Assembly: GCA_004551905.1 (NCBI GenBank)
Contig: SFPL01000017.1
Coordinates: 1 to 40,869 of the forward strand
Direction of reading: 5' to 3'
DNA from: Lentisphaeraceae bacterium
Lineage (GTDB): Bacteria; Verrucomicrobiota; Kiritimatiellia; RFP12; UBA1067
Length of the DNA: 40,869 nucleotides
A model generated the notes under the pieces. It saw only the letters and a list, made by a program, of their open reading frames with translations, searched no databases and was not told the origin of the DNA. Shown here in pieces: positions 17,563-25,058 of the stretch. The position numbers were made by a program, and so were the translations under genes. The first letter of the stretch is position 1; the number at the start of each line of letters is the position of its first letter.

Positions 17563-17799
17563 ATGGAAAACATCTACTTCACCAGCTTCGTCTGCGAGCG
17601 CTGCAAGACCGAGATCGAGGCCTCCTCCGACATGATCGGCCAGGAGACCGAGTGCCCGGCCTGCGGCGCCAAGATCGTCATCCCCGACGACCGGTCCACG
17701 GCCGACGGCGTGTCCCGCCACGCCGTCGGCGACGACGACCCAGACGCCATTCAGGCGCTTAAGAGCCGCACCATCCGGATCGACCTCGGCGACTTCTGA
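17563..17799 (+). CDS. Small zinc-ribbon protein
   Basis: This 78-residue protein has a CxxC...CxxC zinc ribbon (CERCKTEIEASSDMIGQE, then CPACGAK) in its first half. An acidic, flexible second half ends RIDLGDF. Such ribbons are common in planctomycete- and verrucomicrobium-type proteins as stand-alone domains without assigned function. It overlaps the nuclease gene by one base (TGATG), so the two are produced together. Confidence 0.75.
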   Translation: MENIYFTSFVCERCKTEIEASSDMIGQETECPACGAKIVIPDDRSTADGVSRHAVGDDDPDAIQALKSRTIRIDLGDF

Positions 17800-18824
17800 T
17801 GGGCAAGCGGAAGAAGAAGCGCAAGGCGTCCGGCTGGCGGCGCCTAGCGGCGATCCCCGGCCTCGCTGCCGTGGTCCTGCTCGCCGTCCTCTCAACCGTT
17901 GGCGGGTGGTTCGTCCACCACCCGCCCGCCTGGATCGCCGAGAAGCGCGCCGCCTGGCCGGAGTTCGTCACCGCGCCGCTGCTCTGGGCCGGCAACCCGG
18001 TCGCGGACGTCACCGATGGGCTCGGCCTCACCGGGCACGACTCCGTCTACGAATACGACGAAGAGGCCCCTTCCGGCTCCGTGCTCTTCGCCGGCGAGCC
18101 GCGCCGCACCGGCGCACCCGCCCCCTCCGACATCCGCGTCCTCAGACGAGGCGAATTCGCCATCGGCTGGTCAGACTCGCTCCGCCACCCGGTCTGGTGC
18201 GCATACCATGTCGCCAAGGAGCCGAAGCACGACGACGGGCAGCGCCCCGGCTTCACCGTCGACCGCAGCGTACCCACCTCCCCCAAGCCCGGCGACTACG
18301 CCAAGAGCGGCTACGACCGCGGCCACATGGTACCCAACCACGCCATCATCTCCCGCTACGGCGAGGCCGCCCGCCGACTCACCTTCATGATGACCAACAT
18401 CGCCCCGCAGTCGCCGGCGCTCAACCGCGGCATCTGGCGCGAGATGGAGCGTCGGATCGCCGACCTCTGGACCGCGCGCTACGGCGAGATCTGGGTGGTG
18501 GTCGGCTGCATCCCCTCCCGCGACGGGGAGAAGCTTTCGGGGACCAGCGTGGACATCCCCTCCTCGTTCTACCAGCTCGTCGTCGCCCAGGAGGGCATGG
18601 ACATCCGCATGCTGGCAGTGGAGTTCCCGCAGACGGTGCCGTGGAACGCCTGGGCCGCCCGCTACATCCTCACCGTCGACGAACTCGAGGAGCGCACCGG
18701 TCTGGACTTCAACCCCGACCTCCCCGACTTCATCCAGCGACCCATCGAGGCCGAGCGCCCGTCACGCCTCTGGCCCGTGCGCTTCCGCGACATCCTCTCG
18801 CAGATCTTCCTCCGCTTCAGCTGA
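17799..18824 (+). CDS. Membrane-anchored DNA/RNA non-specific endonuclease (NUC1/DRGH family)
   Basis: The 341-residue protein has a basic start, one membrane helix or uncleaved signal (about 17-38) and an extracytoplasmic nuclease domain. The beta-beta-alpha-metal motif DRGHMVPN (173-180) gives the catalytic His176. Asn200 and Asn209 (MMTNIAPQSPALN) complete the Mg-binding and active-site region. These enzymes cut DNA and RNA without sequence preference and are used for nutrient scavenging or defence. Anchoring and lack of an immunity gene suggest nucleotide scavenging at the cell surface. It ends an operon and converges on the carboxypeptidase gene. Confidence 0.88.
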   Translation: MGKRKKKRKASGWRRLAAIPGLAAVVLLAVLSTVGGWFVHHPPAWIAEKRAAWPEFVTAPLLWAGNPVADVTDGLGLTGHDSVYEYDEEAPSGSVLFAGEPRRTGAPAPSDIRVLRRGEFAIGWSDSLRHPVWCAYHVAKEPKHDDGQRPGFTVDRSVPTSPKPGDYAKSGYDRGHMVPNHAIISRYGEAARRLTFMMTNIAPQSPALNRGIWREMERRIADLWTARYGEIWVVVGCIPSRDGEKLSGTSVDIPSSFYQLVVAQEGMDIRMLAVEFPQTVPWNAWAARYILTVDELEERTGLDFNPDLPDFIQRPIEAERPSRLWPVRFRDILSQIFLRFS

Positions 18825-18826
18825 CG

Positions 18827-18842
18827 GCCGGCGAACGCCGGC
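18827..18842. terminator. Short GC hairpin between convergent genes
   Basis: GCCGGC GAAC GCCGGC forms a 6-bp stem with a 4-base loop. It sits in the 24-base gap between the stop codons of the nuclease (plus) and the carboxypeptidase (minus). No T-tract follows on either side, so any termination would be weak or factor-assisted. Confidence 0.45.
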
Positions 18843-18848
18843 GGACGG

Positions 18849-19799
18849 CTACCAGACGAGCGCGTCGGCGAGGAGCCGTTTGGCGTTTGCCTCGCGGATG
18901 TCGGCGGACGCCGACCCAAGCACCACCACCACCGCGCGCTTGCCCGCGCGGGTGCCGGTGAGCACAATCGAGCTGCCGCCGGCGTCGATGTAGCCGGTCT
19001 TGAGCCCGTCCACCGTCTCGGATCCGTCGGGGTTGAAGAGCTTCAGCTTGTCCTCCCTCATGATCCTGTTGTGGTTCTTCAGGGTCTTGACGATGGTCTC
19101 GCCGCGCGCCAGGCGGGTCGTGCGCTGCGGGCGGTTGACCGCGCGGGTCACGTTGATGCGGTAGCCGTAGGGTGTCTTTACGAGATCGCAGGTCTTGACC
19201 GAGGTGAACTCGAAGATCTTCGGGAGCTTGACCACTTCCAGCGCGAGCCGCAGCTGGTCGGCGGCGGTCGAGACGTTGAAGTTCTTCCAGGGATATCGCT
19301 TGCGCGAGTTCGGCGGCAGTCCGTTGGGGTTGTAGTAGCGGGTCCTGGTCATGCCGAGGTCCGCCGCGCGCGCGTTCATCTTCGCGACAAACGCGTCGAA
19401 CGAGCCGGCGGAGTTCACCCCGAGCGCGATCGCGGCGTCGTTGGCGCTCTCCACCAGCATCGCGTACATGAGGTCGCGTACGCTCATCCGCTCGCCGGCC
19501 TTGAGGCCCACCCAGCTCGCCTCGGACATGTACACCGCCGGAGTGGCGACGACCATGTTGGTGAGCGAGTAGCGGCCGGCCGCCACGTCCTCCAGCACCA
19601 GGAAGGCGGTCATCAGCTTGGTGACGCTCGCCGGATACGCCTCCTCGGCCTCGTGGTCGGAGGTGATCACGCGCCCGCTCGCGGCGTCGGCAGCGATCGC
19701 GCCCACGTAGGGGTCGCGCCGGTGCGACGACGTCTTTGCCGCCGAGGCGCCGGCTGCGGCGAACAGGGCGGCTGCGAGGACGAGCGCGCGGAACATCAT
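18849..19799 (-). CDS. D-alanyl-D-alanine carboxypeptidase (PBP5-like, S11)
   Basis: The 316-residue secreted penicillin-binding protein trims the terminal D-Ala from peptidoglycan pentapeptides. A signal peptide (FRALVLAAALFAAAGASA) is followed by the three serine-hydrolase motifs: SVTK with nucleophile Ser58, SAN (118-120) and KTG (267-269). The C-terminal membrane-anchoring helix domain of PBP5 is absent, so it is probably periplasmic. The first of two consecutive ATGs (19799) is chosen because it overlaps the previous stop as ATGA. It is the last gene of the minus-strand unit starting at 23992. Confidence 0.92.
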   Translation of the reverse strand: MMFRALVLAAALFAAAGASAAKTSSHRRDPYVGAIAADAASGRVITSDHEAEEAYPASVTKLMTAFLVLEDVAAGRYSLTNMVVATPAVYMSEASWVGLKAGERMSVRDLMYAMLVESANDAAIALGVNSAGSFDAFVAKMNARAADLGMTRTRYYNPNGLPPNSRKRYPWKNFNVSTAADQLRLALEVVKLPKIFEFTSVKTCDLVKTPYGYRINVTRAVNRPQRTTRLARGETIVKTLKNHNRIMREDKLKLFNPDGSETVDGLKTGYIDAGGSSIVLTGTRAGKRAVVVVLGSASADIREANAKRLLADALVW

Positions 19800-20626
19800 T
19801 TGACGGCGACGCGGGTGGCCTTGCAGAGCGCCTTCCAGAGCGCCGCCGGGTCCTTGGCCTCGATCACCGAGCGGCGGGCTGGCTCGCGCGCGAACGACTG
19901 CATCAGCCCCGACATCAGCCGCAGGTAGAACGCCGACACCGCGACGGGGATCGCCGAGAGGAAAACGAGATTCACCTTTTGTCCGTCCCAATCGATGCCT
20001 TCGCGGGAGATGCCCATGGCGAGGCACAGGCCGCCGCCCTCGACGCCGCGGACGTGGGGGAAGGCGATGCCGCCGTCGATGGCAGTCGGGAGCACGCTCT
20101 CGCGCTCGAGCGCGGCGGTCACGAGGCTGTCGGCGTTGGCGATGAACTTGTGCTCCTCCATCGCGCCGGCGAGCGCGGTGATCGCCTCCTCGCGCGAGAC
20201 CGGACCGAGGTCGACGAGCATCAGCTCCTCGGCGCTGAAGCGGGAGATGCCGGTCTTCGGGGCGTCGTCGCGGTCGGCCGGCTCGGTGACGTTGCGCGCG
20301 GCGTCCTCCTCCGCAGCGAAGAGGATGCGGCCGCAGCTGGAGCAGGTCACGAGGTGCTCGCCGAGCCGGACCTGCTGGCCCTGGGCAATCGGCACCTGCA
20401 TGCCGCAGACGGCGCAGCAATTGTTGGTCATAGCGGAGATGACCACGTGGTGCTTCTTGTAGAGGCGGTCGTAGAGCGCCCCAGCCTGCGGAACGAGCTT
20501 GGCGCGCATGGCGTCGATCGACTCGTTGAGCTTGGCGAGGTGGCTGCCGTCGCCGGTCTGGTGGTGCTCGTCGCGGATCAGCACCAGCTCCTGGAGCTGG
20601 CGCAGGGTGTTGATCTGGCTTTTCAT
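19796..20626 (-). CDS. Coiled-coil/zinc-ribbon protein fused to a PTS EIIA domain
   Basis: The protein has 276 residues. The first 65 are helical and charged (probably a coiled coil). A four-cysteine ribbon follows (CAVC 71-74, CSSC 95-98), as in C4-type zinc-ribbon proteins. Residues 127-276 form a fructose/nitrogen-type PTS IIA domain with phospho-acceptor His191 (GGIAFPHVRG). PTS IIA-Ntr domains pass phosphate in regulatory relays rather than transport. No EIIB, EIIC, HPr or EI gene lies in the window, which suggests a regulatory role. The ribbon could bind nucleic acid or a partner. It overlaps both neighbours as ATGA. Confidence 0.75.
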   Translation of the reverse strand: MKSQINTLRQLQELVLIRDEHHQTGDGSHLAKLNESIDAMRAKLVPQAGALYDRLYKKHHVVISAMTNNCCAVCGMQVPIAQGQQVRLGEHLVTCSSCGRILFAAEEDAARNVTEPADRDDAPKTGISRFSAEELMLVDLGPVSREEAITALAGAMEEHKFIANADSLVTAALERESVLPTAIDGGIAFPHVRGVEGGGLCLAMGISREGIDWDGQKVNLVFLSAIPVAVSAFYLRLMSGLMQSFAREPARRSVIEAKDPAALWKALCKATRVAVK

Positions 20627-21006
20627 TTTCTTTCTGTCTCGGTGTAGGTGCGGATTCTCTCAAGCGTCTCCGCGGAAAGGATGTGCTCCATGAGGCAGGC
20701 GTCCCGGTCGGCGATGCGCCGGGAGACGCCGAGCTTCTCGAGGAACGACCGCAGCAGGCGGTGGCGGTCGAACACCTGGTGCGCGACTCGCCGCCCCTTC
20801 TCGGTGAGGCTGATGCTGGAATACGGCTCCTGGACCACGAGCTCGAGCCGCTTGAGCTCCCTAACCGCGCGGACGACGGACGGCATCCGCACCGAGAGCA
20901 TCTTGGCGACGTCCACCACCTGCGCATTCCTCCCCTCGGAGATCAGCAGGTAGATTGCCTCGAGGTAGTCTTCAAGGCTCTGGGACATCGACGCGCGCTT
21001 CTTCAT
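20623..21006 (-). CDS. DtxR/MntR-family metal-dependent repressor
   Basis: The 127-residue protein has an N-terminal winged helix (SLEDYLEAIYLL, MPSVVRAVREL) and the helical dimer/metal domain (RHRLLRSFLEKLGV, then DACLMEHIL). It lacks the SH3-like third domain, as in MntR. The metal-binding segment reads Cys104-x-x-Glu107-His108, like DtxR/IdeR, rather than Glu-x-x-Glu-His of MntR. This hints at iron rather than manganese sensing. The ATG at 21006 overlaps the upstream stop as ATGA; a second ATG at 20988 is possible. No metal transporter is adjacent. Confidence 0.85.
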   Translation of the reverse strand: MKKRASMSQSLEDYLEAIYLLISEGRNAQVVDVAKMLSVRMPSVVRAVRELKRLELVVQEPYSSISLTEKGRRVAHQVFDRHRLLRSFLEKLGVSRRIADRDACLMEHILSAETLERIRTYTETERK

Positions 21007-22073
21007 TTTCCGAACGGACTGGTGGTCTTCATCAGGTGGGTGAACTTGACTACCTCGAACTGCTCGTCGAGCGAGATCGGGAACGGCGCGGCGGTGCGCA
21101 CCGTTTCGTAGACCTTGCGCCAGAACGCAGCCGGCCCGCATTCGGTGCCGCGGGCGAGGCTCACCGGGATCGTCTCCACCGGCACCTCCTCGTGGAGGTC
21201 GCCCAGCTTCGGCGTGCGCACCGAGGAGCGGCGGCGCGGGAACTTGAAGCCCGGCGCCACCACCCGCAGCTCGCCGCAGGACATGCCTGGCGCAACCGTG
21301 AAGACGCCGCGCTCGCCGTGGATCTCAAAGGAGTTGGTGCGGTTTGGCGGCAACACCCCGCCGTTGAACTCGAGGTCGGCGGTGACGAGGTCGCGGCACT
21401 TGAAGTTGACGTGGGCGAAGTCCTCGGCATCGCCGAGCGAGGCGAGTCGCTTCAGCTCGCTCCAGAGCTGCACCGGCGGCGAGGGGAGAAGCCTCAGCGC
21501 CTGTAGCAGGATGTCTGGCATTGCATAGTAGGTGGCACCGCCGCCAAGGCGCTTGATGCACTGCCAGTCGTCGCGACGGACGAAGTCCTCCGCCCGGATC
21601 TTGATGCGGTGGATGTGGCCGAGGCGCTCGTCGGACATCATCTGGCTGGCGAGCATGAAGTCCGGCGCGAAAATGCCGCGGTTCATCACGATGAGCCGGT
21701 TCTTGGCCTTGACCGCCGCGCCCTTCAGCACCATCGCGTCGTCCCGCGTGAGCGCGAGCGGAGTCTCGACAAGCGTCCAGAACCCCTTCTTGAGCGACTT
21801 GATGGCGTGCTTGACGTGGTCGGTCGAGCAGGTCGCGATGTCCACGAGGTCGACGTCGCTCTCTTCGAGCATGGACGCGAACTGGCGGAACATCCGGCAG
21901 TCGGGGAAGGCCTTCGCGAGCCGATCGCGCCGGTCCTTGGCGAGGTCGCACGCGCAGACAACCTTGAAGAGCGACGGGTGGGACGTGAACACCGGCAGGT
22001 GCTCGTCGGTCATCGCGCGGCCGAGGCCCATCAGGGCCACGCGCAGAGGCGGACGCTGGTAGGAGCCGCTCAT
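21003..22073 (-). CDS. Gfo/Idh/MocA-like protein with altered catalytic motifs
   Basis: The 356-residue protein has an N-terminal Rossmann fold (RVALMGLGRAMTDEH) and the C-terminal beta-sheet domain of the glucose-fructose oxidoreductase family. Two expected features differ. The EKP motif that supplies the catalytic lysine reads ETP (103-105). The GGG-x-x-x-D-x-x-x-H region reads GGGATYYAMPDILLQ (177-191), without an obvious catalytic histidine. It may bind NAD(P) and a sugar without turning it over, or use another residue. It overlaps nrdR and the DtxR-like gene as ATGA. Confidence 0.75.
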   Translation of the reverse strand: MSGSYQRPPLRVALMGLGRAMTDEHLPVFTSHPSLFKVVCACDLAKDRRDRLAKAFPDCRMFRQFASMLEESDVDLVDIATCSTDHVKHAIKSLKKGFWTLVETPLALTRDDAMVLKGAAVKAKNRLIVMNRGIFAPDFMLASQMMSDERLGHIHRIKIRAEDFVRRDDWQCIKRLGGGATYYAMPDILLQALRLLPSPPVQLWSELKRLASLGDAEDFAHVNFKCRDLVTADLEFNGGVLPPNRTNSFEIHGERGVFTVAPGMSCGELRVVAPGFKFPRRRSSVRTPKLGDLHEEVPVETIPVSLARGTECGPAAFWRKVYETVRTAAPFPISLDEQFEVVKFTHLMKTTSPFGK

Positions 22074-22513
22074 TTCCTCACGATCTCCGTTATGGCCGAA
22101 AGAAACTGCGAGACGTCCTTGAACTGGCGGTAGACGCTCGCGAACCGGATGTAGGCGACCTCGTCCACCTTGTGGAGCTCGGTCATCACCAGCTCGGCGA
22201 TCGTGGCGCTCGATACTTCGTCGCCCTCGATGTTCGCGACCACGCGGTCGATGATGGACCTGATCTGCTCGTCGGAGATCTTGCGCTTGCCACAGGCCTG
22301 CTGGATCGCCTTGTGGAGCTTGGCGCGCTCGAACGTCTGGCGGCGGCCGTCGCGCTTGACGACCATCACCTCGTCGCGGTCGACCTCCTCGTAGGTGGTG
22401 AAGCGGTGGCCGCAGGCGAGGCACTCGCGGCGGCGGCGAATCGCCGCGCCGTCGCGCGCGCTGCGCGAGTCGAGGACCTTGTCGTCGTCAGCCTGGCACT
22501 TGGGGCACTTCAT
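22070..22513 (-). CDS. nrdR: Ribonucleotide reductase repressor NrdR
   Basis: The 147-residue protein senses ATP and dATP and represses ribonucleotide reductase genes. The N-terminal zinc finger (CPKC at 3-6, CLAC near 31-34) and the ATP-cone (VVKRDGRRQTFERAKLHKAIQQAC) are intact, as is the C-terminal YRQFKDVSQF region. The length is normal for the family. It begins 1 base after the rnfE stop. No nrd gene or NrdR box is in the window, so its targets are elsewhere. Confidence 0.95.
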   Translation of the reverse strand: MKCPKCQADDDKVLDSRSARDGAAIRRRRECLACGHRFTTYEEVDRDEVMVVKRDGRRQTFERAKLHKAIQQACGKRKISDEQIRSIIDRVVANIEGDEVSSATIAELVMTELHKVDEVAYIRFASVYRQFKDVSQFLSAITEIVRK

Positions 22514-22514
22514 G

Positions 22515-23192
22515 TCACTTCCCGTTTGGGCACATCGTGCAGTGGCGGCAGTCGAGGTTCACCGGCAGCGGCGGCGGCGCCCCGCGGCGGCGCGCGTTCC
22601 ACTCGGCGATGCGGTTGATCAGCGCGAGGAGGAGCCCGAGGGCGATGAAGCCGCCGGCGGGCAGGATGGCGAGCGTCACCGGGCCGGGATTGAGGTTCTT
22701 GAACGCGAGGTCGCCCCAGACCGTGAGCGTACCGGCGCCGACGATCTCGCGCACCGACGCGACCAGGGAGAGGGCAAGCGTGAAGCCGAGGCCGGAGCCG
22801 AGGCCGTCCGCCAGCGAGTCGACGACGCCGTTGCGGCAGGCGAACGCCTCCGCCCGGCCGAGGATGATGCAGTTGACGACGATGAGCGGGATGAAGATGC
22901 CCAGCGAGGCGGAGAGCGCCGGCAGGAACGCCTGCATCAGGAGGTCGGTCGCCGTCACGAAGGTGGCGATGATCACGATGTAGCACGGGATGTGGACCGC
23001 CGACGGGATGAACCGCCCAAGCGCGGAGACGAGCACGTTCGAGCACACGAGCACGAACGTGGAAGCAAGCCCCATGCCGATTGCGTTCTCGAGCGAAGTC
23101 GTCACCGCCAGCGTCGGGCAGAGGCCGAGCGCAAGCCGGAACGTCGGGTTGTCCTTGAACAGACCGTACCAAAATGACAGTATCGCCTTCAT
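22515..23192 (-). CDS. rnfE: Orphan RnfE/RsxE-type electron transport subunit
   Basis: The 225-residue integral membrane protein with six predicted helices matches the E subunit of the Rnf complex (NPTFRLALGLCPTLAVT, SLENAIGMG, GRAEAFAC). Rnf couples ferredoxin oxidation to NAD and ion pumping; the related NqrD subunit is the main alternative. A C-terminal tail carries Cys215-x-x-Cys218-x-x-Cys221, unusual for the family. None of rnfA, B, C, D or G is in the window. The ATG overlaps the oppF-like stop as ATGA, yet it also has its own -35 and -10 boxes inside that gene. Confidence 0.88.
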   Translation of the reverse strand: MKAILSFWYGLFKDNPTFRLALGLCPTLAVTTSLENAIGMGLASTFVLVCSNVLVSALGRFIPSAVHIPCYIVIIATFVTATDLLMQAFLPALSASLGIFIPLIVVNCIILGRAEAFACRNGVVDSLADGLGSGLGFTLALSLVASVREIVGAGTLTVWGDLAFKNLNPGPVTLAILPAGGFIALGLLLALINRIAEWNARRRGAPPPLPVNLDCRHCTMCPNGK

Positions 23193-23992
23193 AGTGCGGT
23201 ATTATAGCCTAACGGACGGGAAAAATCAAGTGCGCCCGGCGACAAAATCTCCTGAGGGAAAATGCGGCAGACCGAGTCGACGAGACGGCGCGTGTAGGCG
23301 TCGCGCGGGCGCGACAGCACCTCGCCGCATTCACCCTCCTCTACGATGCGCCCGCGCGAGAGCACGATCACCCGGTCGGCGACGTGGCGCACCACCCCGA
23401 GGTCGTGGGTGATGAAGAGCATCGAGAGCCCCAGCCGGCGGCGGAGCCCGGCGAGGAGATCGAGCGTCTGCGCACGCACCGAGAGGTCCAGCGCCGACAC
23501 CGCCTCGTCGCAGACGAGCAGGTCAGGCTTCGCGGCAATCGCGCGCGCGATGCAGATGCGCTGGCGCTGGCCGCCGGAGAACTCGTGCGGGTACCGGTCG
23601 AGCGCGGAGGCGTCCATCCCCACCGACTCGAGCAGCTCCGCCGCGGTCCCGCCCGCGGCACCTTTGCCGGATATGGCGAGCACCTCGTCGAGCGCGGCAC
23701 GCACCGTCTTGCGCGGGTTGAGCGAGCCGAGGGGGTCCTGGAACACCATCGCCGCGCGGCCGCGGAGCTCGATCTCGCCCGCAGTGGGCTTCACGAGCCC
23801 GAAGAGCGCGCGGGCGATCGTCGACTTGCCGCTCCCCGACTCGCCCACCAGCCCCAGCGTCTCGCCGCGGCGGACGGAGAAGTCCACCCCGTCCACGGCC
23901 TTGACGAAGCCGCGGACGCGGGAGAAGACGCCGCGGCGCCGCGGGTACCACACTCTGAGGCCACGCACCTCCAGACTGTTCTCAGTTCGCAT
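23189..23992 (-). CDS. OppF/DppF-type ABC transporter ATPase
   Basis: The 267-residue peptide-transporter ATPase has Walker A GESGSGKS (50-57), Q-loop MVFQDPLGSLNP, signature EFSGGQRQR, Walker B LLVCDEAVSALD and switch ITHDLGVV. The C-terminal region after the core is short. Permeases, the partner OppD ATPase and a binding protein are absent from the window. The frame is open further upstream, but the ATG at 23992 is chosen because TATAAT ends 6 bases before it and nothing upstream resembles a start site. A leaderless message is predicted. Confidence 0.88.
   Translation of the reverse strand: MRTENSLEVRGLRVWYPRRRGVFSRVRGFVKAVDGVDFSVRRGETLGLVGESGSGKSTIARALFGLVKPTAGEIELRGRAAMVFQDPLGSLNPRKTVRAALDEVLAISGKGAAGGTAAELLESVGMDASALDRYPHEFSGGQRQRICIARAIAAKPDLLVCDEAVSALDLSVRAQTLDLLAGLRRRLGLSMLFITHDLGVVRHVADRVIVLSRGRIVEEGECGEVLSRPRDAYTRRLVDSVCRIFPQEILSPGALDFSRPLGYNTAL
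23201..23229 (-). promoter_or_regulatory. Promoter of rnfE inside the ABC ATPase gene
   Basis: On the minus strand TTGATT (23229-23224), a 17-base spacer and TATAAT (23206-23201) make a good sigma-70 promoter. TATAAT ends 8 bases before the rnfE ATG. The box is also read as codons GGC TAT AAT near the end of the upstream gene. It lacks the TG extension but has a -35 box, the reverse of most promoters here. Confidence 0.7.
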
Positions 23993-23998
23993 ACACGT

Positions 23999-24006
23999 AT
24001 TATACC
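23999..24006 (-). promoter_or_regulatory. Extended -10 promoter of the OppF-like gene
   Basis: The minus strand reads ATATGGTATAATACGTGT before the ATG, with TATAAT at 24004-23999. Only 6 bases separate it from the start codon. No -35 hexamer or ribosome-binding site is visible. Confidence 0.75.
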
Positions 24007-24117
24007 ATATTCGTGATTCGCCTGCCCACACTGGCTGCTGAACCCTGGCCGCTGACTGCTGAAACACTTCCAGCGCAATGCGTTGGCCATAGCGCAGCGG
24101 CGGAAATCTGCGTTTCA

Positions 24118-24149
24118 TTGACAATTCGTTAACATCGGCAGGGTACAAT
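24118..24149 (+). promoter_or_regulatory. Promoter of the secreted protein/cytidine deaminase pair
   Basis: TTGACA (24118-24123) and TACAAT (24144-24149) on the plus strand are separated by 20 bases, longer than ideal. A 48-base stretch containing AAGGAAAGGAG leads to the ATG at 24198, so this message has a normal leader and ribosome-binding site. Confidence 0.55.
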
Positions 24150-24197
24150 ACGCACCGTTCCTTCGAAAGAGGGAAAACAAGGAAAGGAGAAACCAAC

Positions 24198-25058
24198 ATG
24201 AAAACCAGCATAACCACGATTACCGCGATCGGCGGAGTCGCCATGATCGCGCTTGCCGCCGCGCTCTACGCCGAGTCGGGCGCCAGCGCGTCGTCGTCCA
24301 ACACCGAGTCTGGCATAACCACCAACGAAAACGGCTCGGTCTCGCGCGTCTTCACCGAATCGACGGTGACGACCAACGGAAACATGGTCACGGAGCACCG
24401 CCGCGAAACGCGCACCACGCTCGACGCGGACGGCAACCTGCTCGAAAGCTCGACGAGCGAATACGCCCAGAGCTACCCGGTCGGAGACGGCGAGATTGCC
24501 TCGCTCTCGCGGCGGATAGACAGCGCAAAGCAGGTCGACAAGGCTGAAAACGCCGCCGACTGCGACTCGTTCATGGGCGTCAAGTTCGGCAGCAAGGTCA
24601 AGGAGGGCGAATTCGTCGAGGACCCGTCCGAGCCGACGCTCCTCAGGACCGCGTTCAAGCCGAAGAAGGCTCTCGCCGGGTTCGACGACTACTACGTCTA
24701 CGTCACCCCCACCACCCACCGCGCGGTCAAGGTCTACGCCTGCGCGAAGAATGCGGTGGACTCCGGCTCGAGCTGGAGGCGCAACTACCTTATCGAGGCG
24801 CTGGAGAAACGCTACCAGACCTGGGCGCGTCCGCGCAGCTGGTGCCGACCCATCTACACCTTCGACCTCGGCTCCGACCGCTACGTGACCGCCGCGCTCG
24901 AGGGAGCGACGCGCGACTATGAGACGGTGGTAGTGGCCTGGGACGAGAACATGCTGCGCGCCGCGGCCGAGGAGGCGGAGGAGATCCGCCGCGAGGCACG
25001 GAAAAACGCCGCCGAGAAGCGCAAGGCGCGTGTCAACGACGCGGCGGAGGCGTTCTGA
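24198..25058 (+). CDS. Secreted protein of unknown function
   Basis: I do not recognise this 286-residue protein. A signal peptide (about 1-26, TAIGGVAMIALAAALYA) leads to a Ser/Thr/Asn-rich stretch (30-75). A domain containing CDSFMGVKFGSKVKEGEF and DDYYVYVTPTTHRAVKVYAC follows, and then a strongly helical Glu/Arg/Ala tail (252-286) that could form a coiled coil. Two cysteines in the central region could form a disulfide. It has a good ribosome-binding site and overlaps the cytidine deaminase gene by one base (TGATG). Confidence 0.7.
   Translation: MKTSITTITAIGGVAMIALAAALYAESGASASSSNTESGITTNENGSVSRVFTESTVTTNGNMVTEHRRETRTTLDADGNLLESSTSEYAQSYPVGDGEIASLSRRIDSAKQVDKAENAADCDSFMGVKFGSKVKEGEFVEDPSEPTLLRTAFKPKKALAGFDDYYVYVTPTTHRAVKVYACAKNAVDSGSSWRRNYLIEALEKRYQTWARPRSWCRPIYTFDLGSDRYVTAALEGATRDYETVVVAWDENMLRAAAEEAEEIRREARKNAAEKRKARVNDAAEAF

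Noticed and set aside
17799..18824. Nuclease plus small protein as a toxin-immunity or defence pair
   Set aside because: The small protein is a common zinc ribbon with no immunity-protein features. The nuclease has a simple membrane anchor and sits at the end of a housekeeping operon.
18849..20927. A 692-codon frame extending the carboxypeptidase upstream
   Set aside because: The added part is a shadow of the EIIA-fusion and DtxR-like genes in another frame. The signal peptide and ATGA overlap fix the start at 19799.
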